Positions 1 through 6,306 of a stretch of 8,662 bases of DNA are shown piece after piece. The stretch is from Planctomycetota bacterium (GTDB taxonomy: Bacteria > Planctomycetota > Phycisphaerae > UBA1845 > CAIVHJ01). The translations under genes and the position numbers were made by a program. Positions within the stretch are counted from its first letter, which is position 1; every line of letters begins with the position of its first letter. The notes beneath the pieces were generated by a model. That model saw only the letters and a list, made by a program, of their open reading frames with translations, did not search any database and was not told the DNA's origin. The DNA is taken from NCBI GenBank assembly GCA_022565195.1, contig JADFJZ010000030.1, forward strand, positions 1-8,662. Reading direction: 5' to 3'.

Positions 1-2
1 TG

Positions 3-1187
3 CAAGTTGTCCTGGGCTGGTTGCTGCTGTCGTTTCCACCGGTCGTACGGGCCTTCGATTATCTGGCCAGCGGTGTGAACGTCGTCATCGGCTGTGCGGA
101 CACGGGCATTGAATTCGTATTTGGACCGCGCCTGATGGATCCGACAGGCCCCTGGGGCTTCATCTTTGCTGTCAAGGTCTTGCCGGTCATCATTTTCTTT
201 TCTTCGCTTATGGGCGTGCTGTACCACTTGGGCATCATGCAGCGCGTGGTGGCCGGTTTGGCGTGGGTCTTGCGCAGCGTCATGGGCGTGACCGGCACCG
301 AAGCGCTGGCCATGGCTGCCAATGTTTTCGTAGGCCAGACCGAGGCGCCGCTGTGCATCAAGCCCTACGTCGATAAAATGACCGTCTCGCAGCTCATGGC
401 ATTGATGGTCGGCGGATTTGCGACCATCGCGGGTTCGGTGCTTGTGGCTTACGTCGGCATTCTGGGCGGCGATGACCCGGTCCAGCGCGAACTGTTCATC
501 AAACACTTGCTCACCGCCAGCGTGATGTCGGCGCCGGCGGCGTTCGTCATCGCCAAGATCATGATGCCCGAAGTCGATACGCCGCTGGACGAACAGAAGT
601 TTCTGCAAGAGCAAAAGCATGAAACGCAAAACGTACTTGACGCCGCTGCCCGAGGCGCCACCGATGGACTCAAGCTGGCGCTGAACGTCGCCGCCATGTT
701 GATCGCCTTCGTGGCCTTGCTCGCGCTGCTGAATTGGCCGATCGGGGCTTTGGGCGATATTGGCTTAATCGCCGACTGGCGTCAGGCCCACGACATTCCG
801 CCGTTGTCGTTGGAGTATTTTCTCGGCTGGCTGTTCACCCCGTTGGCATGGTTGATGGGCGTCGAGGCGGCGGACTGCCAACCGTTCGGCTCGCTGATGG
901 GGTTGAAGATCATCGCCACCGAGTTCATTGCCTACCAGTCATTGAGCAACATGATGGTCGATCCGGCGGGTCAGGCGGAGATGTCCGTCCGATCAATACA
1001 AATTGCAGCGTACGCGTTGTGCGGTTTCGCAAACTTGCCGTCGATCGCCATCCAGATCGGCGGCTTGACCGGCATTGCCCCGAGTCGGCGGACTGATTTT
1101 GCGCGGCTGGGCCTGCGGGCGATGATCGGTGGGGCGCTGGCCTCGTGGATGACCGCCAGCATCGCGGGCATATTCCTGAGCGGCTGA
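3..1187 (+). CDS. Concentrative nucleoside transporter (CNT/NupC family), 5' partial
   Basis: Inner-membrane symporter expected to import nucleosides using an H+ or Na+ gradient. The frame is open from base 3, and residues before the first in-frame TTG (base 21) already look like a CNT membrane segment. The true start therefore lies left of the window and 395 codons are visible. Family signatures are clear: GQTEAP with codons at 333-350, TEFIAYQ with its Glu at 921-923, and FANLPS with Asn at 1032-1034 and Ser at 1041-1043. In the Vibrio CNT structure the matching Gln-Thr-Glu contact the base, and the Glu, Asn and Ser contact the ribose; all are kept here. Several long hydrophobic segments alternate with short loops. 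A soluble charged stretch (about 580-650, EQKFLQEQKHETQ) is consistent with a cytoplasmic loop. It ends with TGA 57 bases before a DUF4406 gene and lies upstream of adenine deaminase, which suggests purine nucleosides as cargo. Specificity cannot be read from sequence alone. Confidence 0.94.
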   Translation, partial: QVVLGWLLLSFPPVVRAFDYLASGVNVVIGCADTGIEFVFGPRLMDPTGPWGFIFAVKVLPVIIFFSSLMGVLYHLGIMQRVVAGLAWVLRSVMGVTGTEALAMAANVFVGQTEAPLCIKPYVDKMTVSQLMALMVGGFATIAGSVLVAYVGILGGDDPVQRELFIKHLLTASVMSAPAAFVIAKIMMPEVDTPLDEQKFLQEQKHETQNVLDAAARGATDGLKLALNVAAMLIAFVALLALLNWPIGALGDIGLIADWRQAHDIPPLSLEYFLGWLFTPLAWLMGVEAADCQPFGSLMGLKIIATEFIAYQSLSNMMVDPAGQAEMSVRSIQIAAYALCGFANLPSIAIQIGGLTGIAPSRRTDFARLGLRAMIGGALASWMTASIAGIFLSG

Positions 1188-1230
1188 TGTGCATTGAACA
1201 CTTCGCCACGGTATCATTCGAGCGAGTCGG

Positions 1231-1236
1231 AAGGAG
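1231..1236 (+). promoter_or_regulatory. Strong Shine-Dalgarno of the DUF4406 gene
   Basis: AAGGAG lies 8 bases before the ATG at 1245. It is one of the two best ribosome-binding sites in the window and fixes the start of the downstream gene. The 57-base gap after the transporter shows no convincing -35/-10 pair, so co-transcription with the transporter is likely. Confidence 0.8.
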
Positions 1237-1244
1237 AACAGTAA

Positions 1245-1778
1245 ATGAGTGATGCGCCACGGCGACTCTATCTCGCCGGCCCGATGTCGGGCTATGCGGA
1301 GCACAACTTCCCGGAGTTCAATCGCGTCGCAGCGCTGTTGCGCGCCGAAGGCTACGAGGTCTTCAACCCCGCCGAGAACGACGACGGCGGCGTGCGCCGC
1401 CCACGGTCGTTCTACATGCGGCGGGACATTCCCGCTTTGATGGACTGCGACGCGATCGCTGCCTTGCCCAACTGGCAACAGTCGCGCGGCGCCTGCTTGG
1501 AGATGTGGATCGCCATTGACCTCGACATGCCCATCTTCAACTGCCGAATGCGCGACGGCTCAGTCTCCTTGGAACCAAACAAGGCAATCGATATCAAGGC
1601 TCTGCCGTTTTCGCGCGTACCGGACGCGGATCGGCGAGAGAGACAACCCACAGATCAACGAGCGACCGGCACCGCCGACAAAACCCAAGGAGCCGCAGGC
1701 GGAATGGAATCCCGACTCGTCGGGAGCCTGCGCGAGCCCGCGGACAGATTGCCCGCAGCCGGCAGGTCGCTTCTCTAA
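1245..1778 (+). CDS. DUF4406 protein, nucleoside 2-deoxyribosyltransferase-like
   Basis: Small cytoplasmic protein of 177 residues. Residues about 7-102 match the DUF4406 pattern. They include an N-terminal strand and loop YLAGPMSG (9-16), then FPEFNRVAALLRAEGYEVFNP (a helix leading into the second strand). Next come a R-RDIPALMDCDAI block (59-71) and SRGACLEMWIA (80-90), followed by DMPIF. The Glu at residue 86 sits where nucleoside 2-deoxyribosyltransferases carry their catalytic nucleophile, so N-glycosidic bond chemistry on a nucleoside or nucleotide is plausible. The activity of this subgroup is not established to my knowledge. Many relatives are phage genes, but nothing else here is phage-like. 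The start is supported by AAGGAG at 1231-1236. The tail (about 103-177) is polar, low in hydrophobics and not recognised. The gene lies between a nucleoside transporter and adenine deaminase (26 bases to the next ATG), which suggests a purine nucleoside role. Confidence 0.85.
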   Translation: MSDAPRRLYLAGPMSGYAEHNFPEFNRVAALLRAEGYEVFNPAENDDGGVRRPRSFYMRRDIPALMDCDAIAALPNWQQSRGACLEMWIAIDLDMPIFNCRMRDGSVSLEPNKAIDIKALPFSRVPDADRRERQPTDQRATGTADKTQGAAGGMESRLVGSLREPADRLPAAGRSLL

Positions 1779-1804
1779 ACCACGGACATCAACGGAACGT
1801 CATC

Positions 1805-3523
1805 ATGGAACTCAAACGTCTCATCGATATCGCCGCCGGGCGGCAGCTCGCTGATCTGGTTTTGAAAAACGGCCGGGTGGTCAATGTCTTCACCGAAGAA
1901 ATTCTCGAAGCGGACGTGGCCATCGCGGGCGATCGCATTGCCGGCGTCGGTTCATATGAGGGGGCTGAAACGATCGACCTGGAAGGGCAGTTCGTTTGCC
2001 CAGGATTCATCGACGCCCACGTGCACATTGAATCGTCGATGCTCTCGGTGCCGGAATTCGCCAGGCTGGCCGCCGCCCACGGCACCGCCGCCGTGATCAC
2101 CGACCCCCACGAGATCGCCAACGTCATGGGCATCGATGGCATCCGCTACATGCTCGATTCCGCCAAAGGCTGCCCGTTGCGAATCTACGTCATGCTCAGC
2201 TCCTGCGTGCCCGCGTCGCACCTGGAAAGCGCCGGCGCGAACCTGTCCGCCGACGACCTGAGGCCGCTGCTCGATGATCCCTGCGTGTTGGGACTGGCGG
2301 AGATGATGAACTTCCCCGGCGTGGTCAATGGCGACGAACAGGTGCTGAACAAGCTCAAAATGTGCTCAGGCCGCGTGATCGACGGCCATTCGCCGGGGCT
2401 CACCGGGCGCGATCTGCAAGCCTACATCGCATCCGGGATCGGCAGCGATCACGAATGTACCACGCTGGAAGAAGCCCGCGAGAAGCTCCGCGCCGGCCAG
2501 TGCATCATGATCCGCGAAGGCTCGCAGGCCCGAAACCTGGAAACGCTGCTCCCGCTGGTCACGCCCGAGACGGCCCACCGCTTCATGTTCGTTACGGACG
2601 ACAAGGATGTTGAAGACTTGCTGACAGAGGGGCACGTCGATCACATCATCCGCAAGGCGATCTCGTGCGGCTTGAAACCCGCGACGGCCATTCGTCTGGC
2701 GAGCATCAACGCCGCGCGCTACTTCGGCCTGGAGTGGTTCGGGGCTGTCGCGCCGGGGTATGCTGCCTCGCTGGCGATTCTGGACAATCTCGAAGAGTGC
2801 CGCGTGCAGCGCGTCTACCACGAAGGGCAATTGATCGCCGAGCAGGGCCGATGCGTGGCCGGTGAATCCGCCGGGCCGGTACCCGTGCCCGCAAGCACTA
2901 TGAATGTACATCAACTGCAACCCGAGCAGTTTGGTATCAAATCCAGCGGCGGCGAGACGCAGAAAGTACACGTCATCGAGATGATCGAAGATCAACTTGT
3001 GACCAACCGCTGTGTGGAAGCACTGCCCGTGGTCGAGGGACTGGTGATGCCGGACCCGTCACGCGATATTGCCCAGCTTGTCGTCATCGAGCGGCACGGC
3101 GCCACCGGGCGCATGGGATTCGGTTTCATCCGCGGCTTCGGCCTGCGCGCCGGCGCGATTGCATCGACGGTGGCGCACGATGCCCACAACATCGTCATCG
3201 CCGGCACCAACGTGTCCGACATTTACGAAGCGGCGGTTCATGCAGTGAAATTGCGCGGCGGATTGTGCGCCGTGAAGAATGGAAAGGTGCTGGCGGACAT
3301 GCCGCTGCCCATCGCCGGCCTGATGAGTGACGCCCCGGCGGCGGAGGCGGGCAAGCAGCTCAGCGTCCTGCAACGTGCGACTACGCAGGAACTCGGCGGC
3401 ACGCTGCGAAAGCCGTTTATGGCACTGTCGTTTATGAGCCTGTCGGTGATTGGTTCGCTGAAAGTGACCGACCTCGGCCTGATCGACGTCGATCAGTTCA
3501 AACCGATCGAGCTATTCTTGTAG
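1805..3523 (+). CDS. ade: Adenine deaminase (EC 3.5.4.2)
   Basis: Cytoplasmic metal-dependent amidohydrolase that converts adenine to hypoxanthine plus ammonia. The 572 residues are normal for bacterial Ade. The N-terminal composite domain contains LVLKNGRVVNVFTEEI, followed by the TIM-barrel metal site: FIDAHVHIESS with His72 and His74, TDPHEIANVMG with His102, GLAEMMN with Glu166, DGHSPGL with His195 and GSDHE at 213-217. FVTDD at 262-266 supplies a late-barrel Asp. The family C-terminal domain is intact, with GFGFIRGFGL and GAIASTVAHDAHN around residues 438-465. The start at 1805 gives the usual N-terminus, but the upstream region has only a weak GGAA-type ribosome-binding site. The short spacing implies an operon with the DUF4406 gene and the transporter. 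Its TAG stop is the first three bases of a palindromic repeat. The product hypoxanthine would feed purine salvage or xanthine dehydrogenase-type oxidation; no such oxidase gene is visible in the window. Confidence 0.97.
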   Translation: MELKRLIDIAAGRQLADLVLKNGRVVNVFTEEILEADVAIAGDRIAGVGSYEGAETIDLEGQFVCPGFIDAHVHIESSMLSVPEFARLAAAHGTAAVITDPHEIANVMGIDGIRYMLDSAKGCPLRIYVMLSSCVPASHLESAGANLSADDLRPLLDDPCVLGLAEMMNFPGVVNGDEQVLNKLKMCSGRVIDGHSPGLTGRDLQAYIASGIGSDHECTTLEEAREKLRAGQCIMIREGSQARNLETLLPLVTPETAHRFMFVTDDKDVEDLLTEGHVDHIIRKAISCGLKPATAIRLASINAARYFGLEWFGAVAPGYAASLAILDNLEECRVQRVYHEGQLIAEQGRCVAGESAGPVPVPASTMNVHQLQPEQFGIKSSGGETQKVHVIEMIEDQLVTNRCVEALPVVEGLVMPDPSRDIAQLVVIERHGATGRMGFGFIRGFGLRAGAIASTVAHDAHNIVIAGTNVSDIYEAAVHAVKLRGGLCAVKNGKVLADMPLPIAGLMSDAPAAEAGKQLSVLQRATTQELGGTLRKPFMALSFMSLSVIGSLKVTDLGLIDVDQFKPIELFL

Positions 3524-3544
3524 CGGCCGGCGTCCCTGCCGGCC
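3521..3544. repeat. Dispersed palindrome, copy 1 (half-length), overlapping the ade stop
   Basis: The element begins TAGCGG and folds as a perfect 7-bp stem: GGCCGGC at 3525-3531, loop GTCCCT at 3532-3537, GCCGGCC at 3538-3544. Its first three bases are the ade stop codon. The same start, loop and stem design recur at 4882-4905. It could act as a transcription attenuator or mRNA 3'-end stabiliser, but no T-tract follows, so it is not a classical intrinsic terminator. Confidence 0.75.
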
Positions 3545-3551
3545 GTCGGGC

Positions 3552-3607
3552 CTGCTAAACGACGAAGTCAGTGCGAACGACCCTGCCGTTGGCTTGCCGT
3601 TTAGCAG
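3552..3607. repeat. 10-bp perfect inverted repeat in the ade-ygeY gap
   Basis: CTGCTAAACG at 3552-3561 is exactly matched by its reverse complement CGTTTAGCAG at 3598-3607, with 36 bases between. Inside the spacer a smaller AACG/CGTT hairpin (3576-3579 with 3587-3590) can form. No protein reading frame explains the arms. It may be a separate dispersed element or the boundary of a small non-autonomous insertion. The function is unknown. Confidence 0.65.
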
Positions 3608-3635
3608 CAGTGTGAGAGTATTGAGGCCTCCCCGC

Positions 3636-3654
3636 TGAATCAGAGGGTGATTCA
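3636..3654 (+). other. Hairpin just before the ygeY ribosome-binding site
   Basis: TGAATC (3636-3641) pairs perfectly with GATTCA (3649-3654) across a 7-base loop. The 3' arm abuts and partly shares bases with the AAGGA candidate Shine-Dalgarno at 3654-3658, which itself sits rather far (14 bases) from the ATG at 3673. It could modulate ygeY translation or be a short operator. A 6-bp stem can also arise by chance. Confidence 0.35.
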
Positions 3655-3672
3655 AGGATGTGACCACTCATT

Positions 3673-4884
3673 ATGAACCGCTCAGCAATCCTCAAACAAT
3701 CAAAGAAGTACGAAAATAAAATGGTCGCTTTTCTGCGCGAGATCGTTGCCATTCCATCCGAAAGCGGGCAGGAGCGCCGCGTCATCGAGCGCATCCGCCG
3801 CGAAATGAACAAGTTGCGCTGCTTCGATCGCGTGTGGACCGACCCGATGGGCAATCTGCTGGCCCGCATCGGCCGAGGCCCGCGACTGATCGCCATCGAC
3901 GCCCACGTTGATACGGTCGGCGTCGGCGACCCGAGCGAGTGGAAGCACGACCCGTACAAAGGCAAAGTCGCCAAGGGTGTCGTCTACGGCAGAGGCGCCG
4001 GCGACCAAAAGGGTGCCGTCCCGGCGATGGTCTATGCCGGCAAGATCATCAAAGACCTCAAGCTACGGAGCAACGACTGGTCGCTGCTGCTGACTTGTAC
4101 GGTGATGGAGGAAGACTGCGACGGGTTGTGCTGGCAATACATCGTCAACGAAGACCGCATCCGGCCGGAGTGCGTCGTCGTGACGGACTCGACGAACTGC
4201 AAGATCCTCCGAGGCCAGCGCGGGCGCATGGAGGTCGGCGTGACGGTCAAGGGCAAGTCCTGCCACGGCTCCATGCCGCACAAGGGCGACAACGCAATCT
4301 ACAAGATCGCCAAAGTCGTCAACGAGATCGAGAAGCTGAACAAGCGATTGAAGAAGGACAAGTTCCTCGGCGACGGGACAATCACGGTCTCTTATGTCGA
4401 TTGCAAGACGCCGAGCATGTGCGCCGTGCCGGGCGAAGCGTACATTCATCTCGATCGCCGCCTGACCATCGGCGAGACCAAGGCCTCCGCCTTGCGCGAG
4501 ATTCGCGACGCCGTCCGCCGCGCCGGCGTACGGGCCAAGGTGGCCATTCCGCGCTACTCCAAGCCGAGCTACACCGGCCTGGTATACGAAACCGACCATT
4601 ACTTCCCCACTTGGTGCGAGCCGGAGGACGCTCCGCAAGTCTGCGCAGCCGTTGATACATACAAGTCACTTTTCGGCAAAAAGCAGAAACCCAGCCGCTG
4701 GACCTTCAGCACCAACGCCGTCTCGATTGCCGGCATGTTCGGCATTCCCTGCGTCGGCTTCGGCCCAGCGCCGGAAGATGTCGCCCACACCGTCAATGAC
4801 TCCGTGCCGGTTGAACATCTCACCAAGTGCGCTGCGTTCTACGCGGCGTTCCCGGACACGCACTGTGCGGGGGCTCGTTGGTAG
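3673..4884 (+). CDS. ygeY: YgeY-type M20 family metallohydrolase
   Basis: Predicted cytoplasmic two-zinc amidohydrolase of the M20/ArgE/DapE fold, 403 residues, closest in motif pattern to the YgeY 'selenium metabolism-linked' group. Metal and catalytic residues are complete: AHVDTV with His78 and Asp80, GRGAGDQKGA with bridging Asp111, MEED with Glu146 (general base) and Glu147, TDS with Asp172, and EDVAHT with His372. The central part (about 180-295) is the dimerisation domain, with KSCHGSMPHKGDNA in its first half. In organisms with the ssnA/ygfK cluster YgeY is thought to act on a ureido or N-acyl intermediate of purine breakdown; the exact substrate here is inference. The ATG at 3673 places 25-30 residues before the first conserved segment, as in E. 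coli YgeY; an in-frame ATG at 3721 would be short. It runs with ade but is 149 bases away, and it converges on ygeW. Its TAG stop lies in a palindromic repeat. Confidence 0.9.
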   Translation: MNRSAILKQSKKYENKMVAFLREIVAIPSESGQERRVIERIRREMNKLRCFDRVWTDPMGNLLARIGRGPRLIAIDAHVDTVGVGDPSEWKHDPYKGKVAKGVVYGRGAGDQKGAVPAMVYAGKIIKDLKLRSNDWSLLLTCTVMEEDCDGLCWQYIVNEDRIRPECVVVTDSTNCKILRGQRGRMEVGVTVKGKSCHGSMPHKGDNAIYKIAKVVNEIEKLNKRLKKDKFLGDGTITVSYVDCKTPSMCAVPGEAYIHLDRRLTIGETKASALREIRDAVRRAGVRAKVAIPRYSKPSYTGLVYETDHYFPTWCEPEDAPQVCAAVDTYKSLFGKKQKPSRWTFSTNAVSIAGMFGIPCVGFGPAPEDVAHTVNDSVPVEHLTKCAAFYAAFPDTHCAGARW

Positions 4885-4932
4885 CGGTCGGCGTCCCTGC
4901 CGACTGACGGCCGGCACAGAGGCCGGCCGCTA
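4882..4932. repeat. Dispersed palindrome, copy 2 (full length), filling the ygeY/ygeW convergent gap
   Basis: The ends are imperfect inverted repeats: TAGCGGTCGGC (4882-4892) against GCCGGCCGCTA (4922-4932), 10 of 11 paired with one G-T wobble. Alternatively two hairpins form. The first is GGTCGGC (4886-4892), loop GTCCCT, GCCGACT (4899-4905). The second is GGCCGGC (4909-4915), loop ACAGAG, GCCGGCC (4922-4928). Its first three bases are the ygeY stop codon, and the ygeW stop is at 4938-4940. It may serve as a bidirectional transcription barrier, though T-tracts are absent. Confidence 0.8.
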
Positions 4933-4937
4933 CACCT

Positions 4938-6131
4938 CTACGCGGTTCGGCGGGGGGTGGCGCGATCGGTTAGACGGCGGAGAACCTCGGCTGGCTTCTC
5001 GAATCGTGCGAGCAAGATCATCGCCGCGATGATGAAGGGTTTGTGGGAGGCTTCGTGGTAGGTATCGAGGCGGGCGCGCTCGAAGACCTCGGCGGACACT
5101 TCGCCGGCGGCGCAACTGACGCCGGAAATGTCCGCCGGCAGGCAGTGCATGTACGACGCTTTGCCCCCGCGCGTCAGCGTCATCATTTTCTCGTTGCACT
5201 CCCAATCCTTGTGCTTGGCATTGTCCGCCAGGCACTGTTTCTCCAGATCACCGAGCTTGCTGGAATCGTCCGCCCGCAATAGCTCCGTACGTTGTTGCAT
5301 GATTTGATACGGCGCCCAGCTCTTGGGATAGACAATGTCGGCCTCGCGAAAGGCTTCTTCCATGCTGTGAACGTGCGTGAACGACCCGCCCGACTCGCCG
5401 GCGCGTGTGGCGGCGATGTCCAGCGTTTCCGGAACCAAGTCGTAGCCTTCGGGATGGGCCAGCACGACGTTCATTCCGAAGCGCGTCATCAGCGTGATGA
5501 TGCCCTGCGGCACGGACAACGGCTTGCCGTAGGACGGCGAATAGGCCCAGGTCATGGCCAGCTTCTTGCCGCGCAGGGCGTCGAGCGAGCCGAAGGTCTT
5601 TTGCAAGTGCAGCAAGTCTGACATGGACTGCGTCGGATGGTCCAGATCGCATTGCAGATTGATCACCGCCGGCCGCTGCGGCAGCACGCCCTCTTTGTGG
5701 CCCTGCTCGACGGCTTCGGCCACTTGCTGCATGTACTTGTGACCTTCGCCGAGGAACAGATCGTCGCGAATGCCGATCACTTCGGTCAGAAACGAAATCA
5801 TATTGGCAGTCTCGCGCACGGTCTCGCCGTGGGCGATTTGCGATTTGGCTTCGTCCAGATCCTGCACCGCAAGTCCCAGCAGGTTGGCGGCACTGGCGAA
5901 GCTGAACCGCGTCCTCGTGGACTTATCTCGAAAGATCGAAACCGCCAGCCCGGACTCAAACACACGGGCTGAGATATTCGCGCGGTGCAGTTCCTCCAGC
6001 ACCTCCGCCGCCAGCAACACCGCCCGCACGTCGTCGGCAGACTGCTCCCAGGTCAGCAGAAAGTCGCGCTGGTAGAGGCTGGTCGCGCGGGCCTGCAACT
6101 GCTCGATCAGTGATCGGGTCTGTTCAGACAT
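4938..6131 (-). CDS. ygeW: YgeW-type knotted carbamoyltransferase
   Basis: Member of the aspartate/ornithine carbamoyltransferase superfamily, 397 residues, the usual length of the YgeW group and longer than typical ATCase or OTCase. The carbamoyl-phosphate site is intact: DKSTRTRFSF (STRTR at 71-75), HPTQSMSD (HPTQ at 165-168) and MHCLPAD (HCLP at 329-332). The segment TWAYSPSYGKPLSVPQG after the linker fits the second, amino-substrate domain of knotted relatives such as YgeW. The true substrate of YgeW was unresolved when its structure was described. Later work on anaerobic purine degradation proposes removal of a ureido carbamoyl group to give carbamoyl phosphate; I transfer that only tentatively. 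The start has a good ribosome-binding site (GAGGAA at 6136-6141 on the - strand, 4 bases before ATG). It follows the 482-residue PLP gene on the same strand after 174 bases and converges with ygeY. Confidence 0.92.
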   Translation of the reverse strand: MSEQTRSLIEQLQARATSLYQRDFLLTWEQSADDVRAVLLAAEVLEELHRANISARVFESGLAVSIFRDKSTRTRFSFASAANLLGLAVQDLDEAKSQIAHGETVRETANMISFLTEVIGIRDDLFLGEGHKYMQQVAEAVEQGHKEGVLPQRPAVINLQCDLDHPTQSMSDLLHLQKTFGSLDALRGKKLAMTWAYSPSYGKPLSVPQGIITLMTRFGMNVVLAHPEGYDLVPETLDIAATRAGESGGSFTHVHSMEEAFREADIVYPKSWAPYQIMQQRTELLRADDSSKLGDLEKQCLADNAKHKDWECNEKMMTLTRGGKASYMHCLPADISGVSCAAGEVSAEVFERARLDTYHEASHKPFIIAAMILLARFEKPAEVLRRLTDRATPRRTA

Positions 6132-6154
6132 TTGTTTCCTCGGGAATCAATTAG

Positions 6155-6306
6155 GCCACTAAGGCACAAAGACACAAAGAATTTGAGATTTGAGATTGCA
6201 AAATACAGAATGCGTCGTCGAGAGCGGAAGTCGCGCCCGCAGCATTGACTGTTCCTCCATGCTCTATTCTCCATTTCTTCACTTTCTGCCTTGGTGTCTT
6301 TGTGGC
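6155..6306. repeat. MITE-like spacer with 25-bp inverted ends between ygeW and the PLP gene
   Basis: The left arm at 6155-6179 and the right arm at 6282-6306 are inverted copies that match at 20 of 25 positions (pattern GCCAC-AAG-CAC-AAG-CA-AAAG). The interior starts with a tandem ATTTGAG ATTTGAG (6181-6194), has AT-richer edges and a GC-richer middle, and shows no coding signal that fits a known family. The outer edge of the right arm contributes to the TAG stop of the PLP gene (6306-6308). Similar 'CACAAAGACACAAAG' spacers are, to my recollection, scattered between genes in several environmental phyla. It separates two genes that otherwise look like an operon. Confidence 0.7.

Noticed and set aside
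1188..1244. Promoter before the DUF4406 gene
   Set aside because: TTGAAC and TATCAT occur but are only 12 bases apart, too close for a sigma70 promoter.
2366..2995. - strand open frame of 209 codons inside adenine deaminase
   Set aside because: Shadow of a GC-rich gene; the ade frame is intact with all metal ligands.
3525..3544. Classical rho-independent terminator after ade
   Set aside because: The stem is strong but no run of T follows on either strand, so it was called a repeat instead.
4063..4638. - strand open frame of 191 codons antisense to ygeY
   Set aside because: No motif or ribosome-binding site of note, and fully contained in a well-supported gene.
3939..4655. + strand open frame of 238 codons overlapping ygeY in another frame
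   Set aside because: Arg/Gln-rich composition typical of an out-of-frame read; the ygeY frame carries the M20 motifs.
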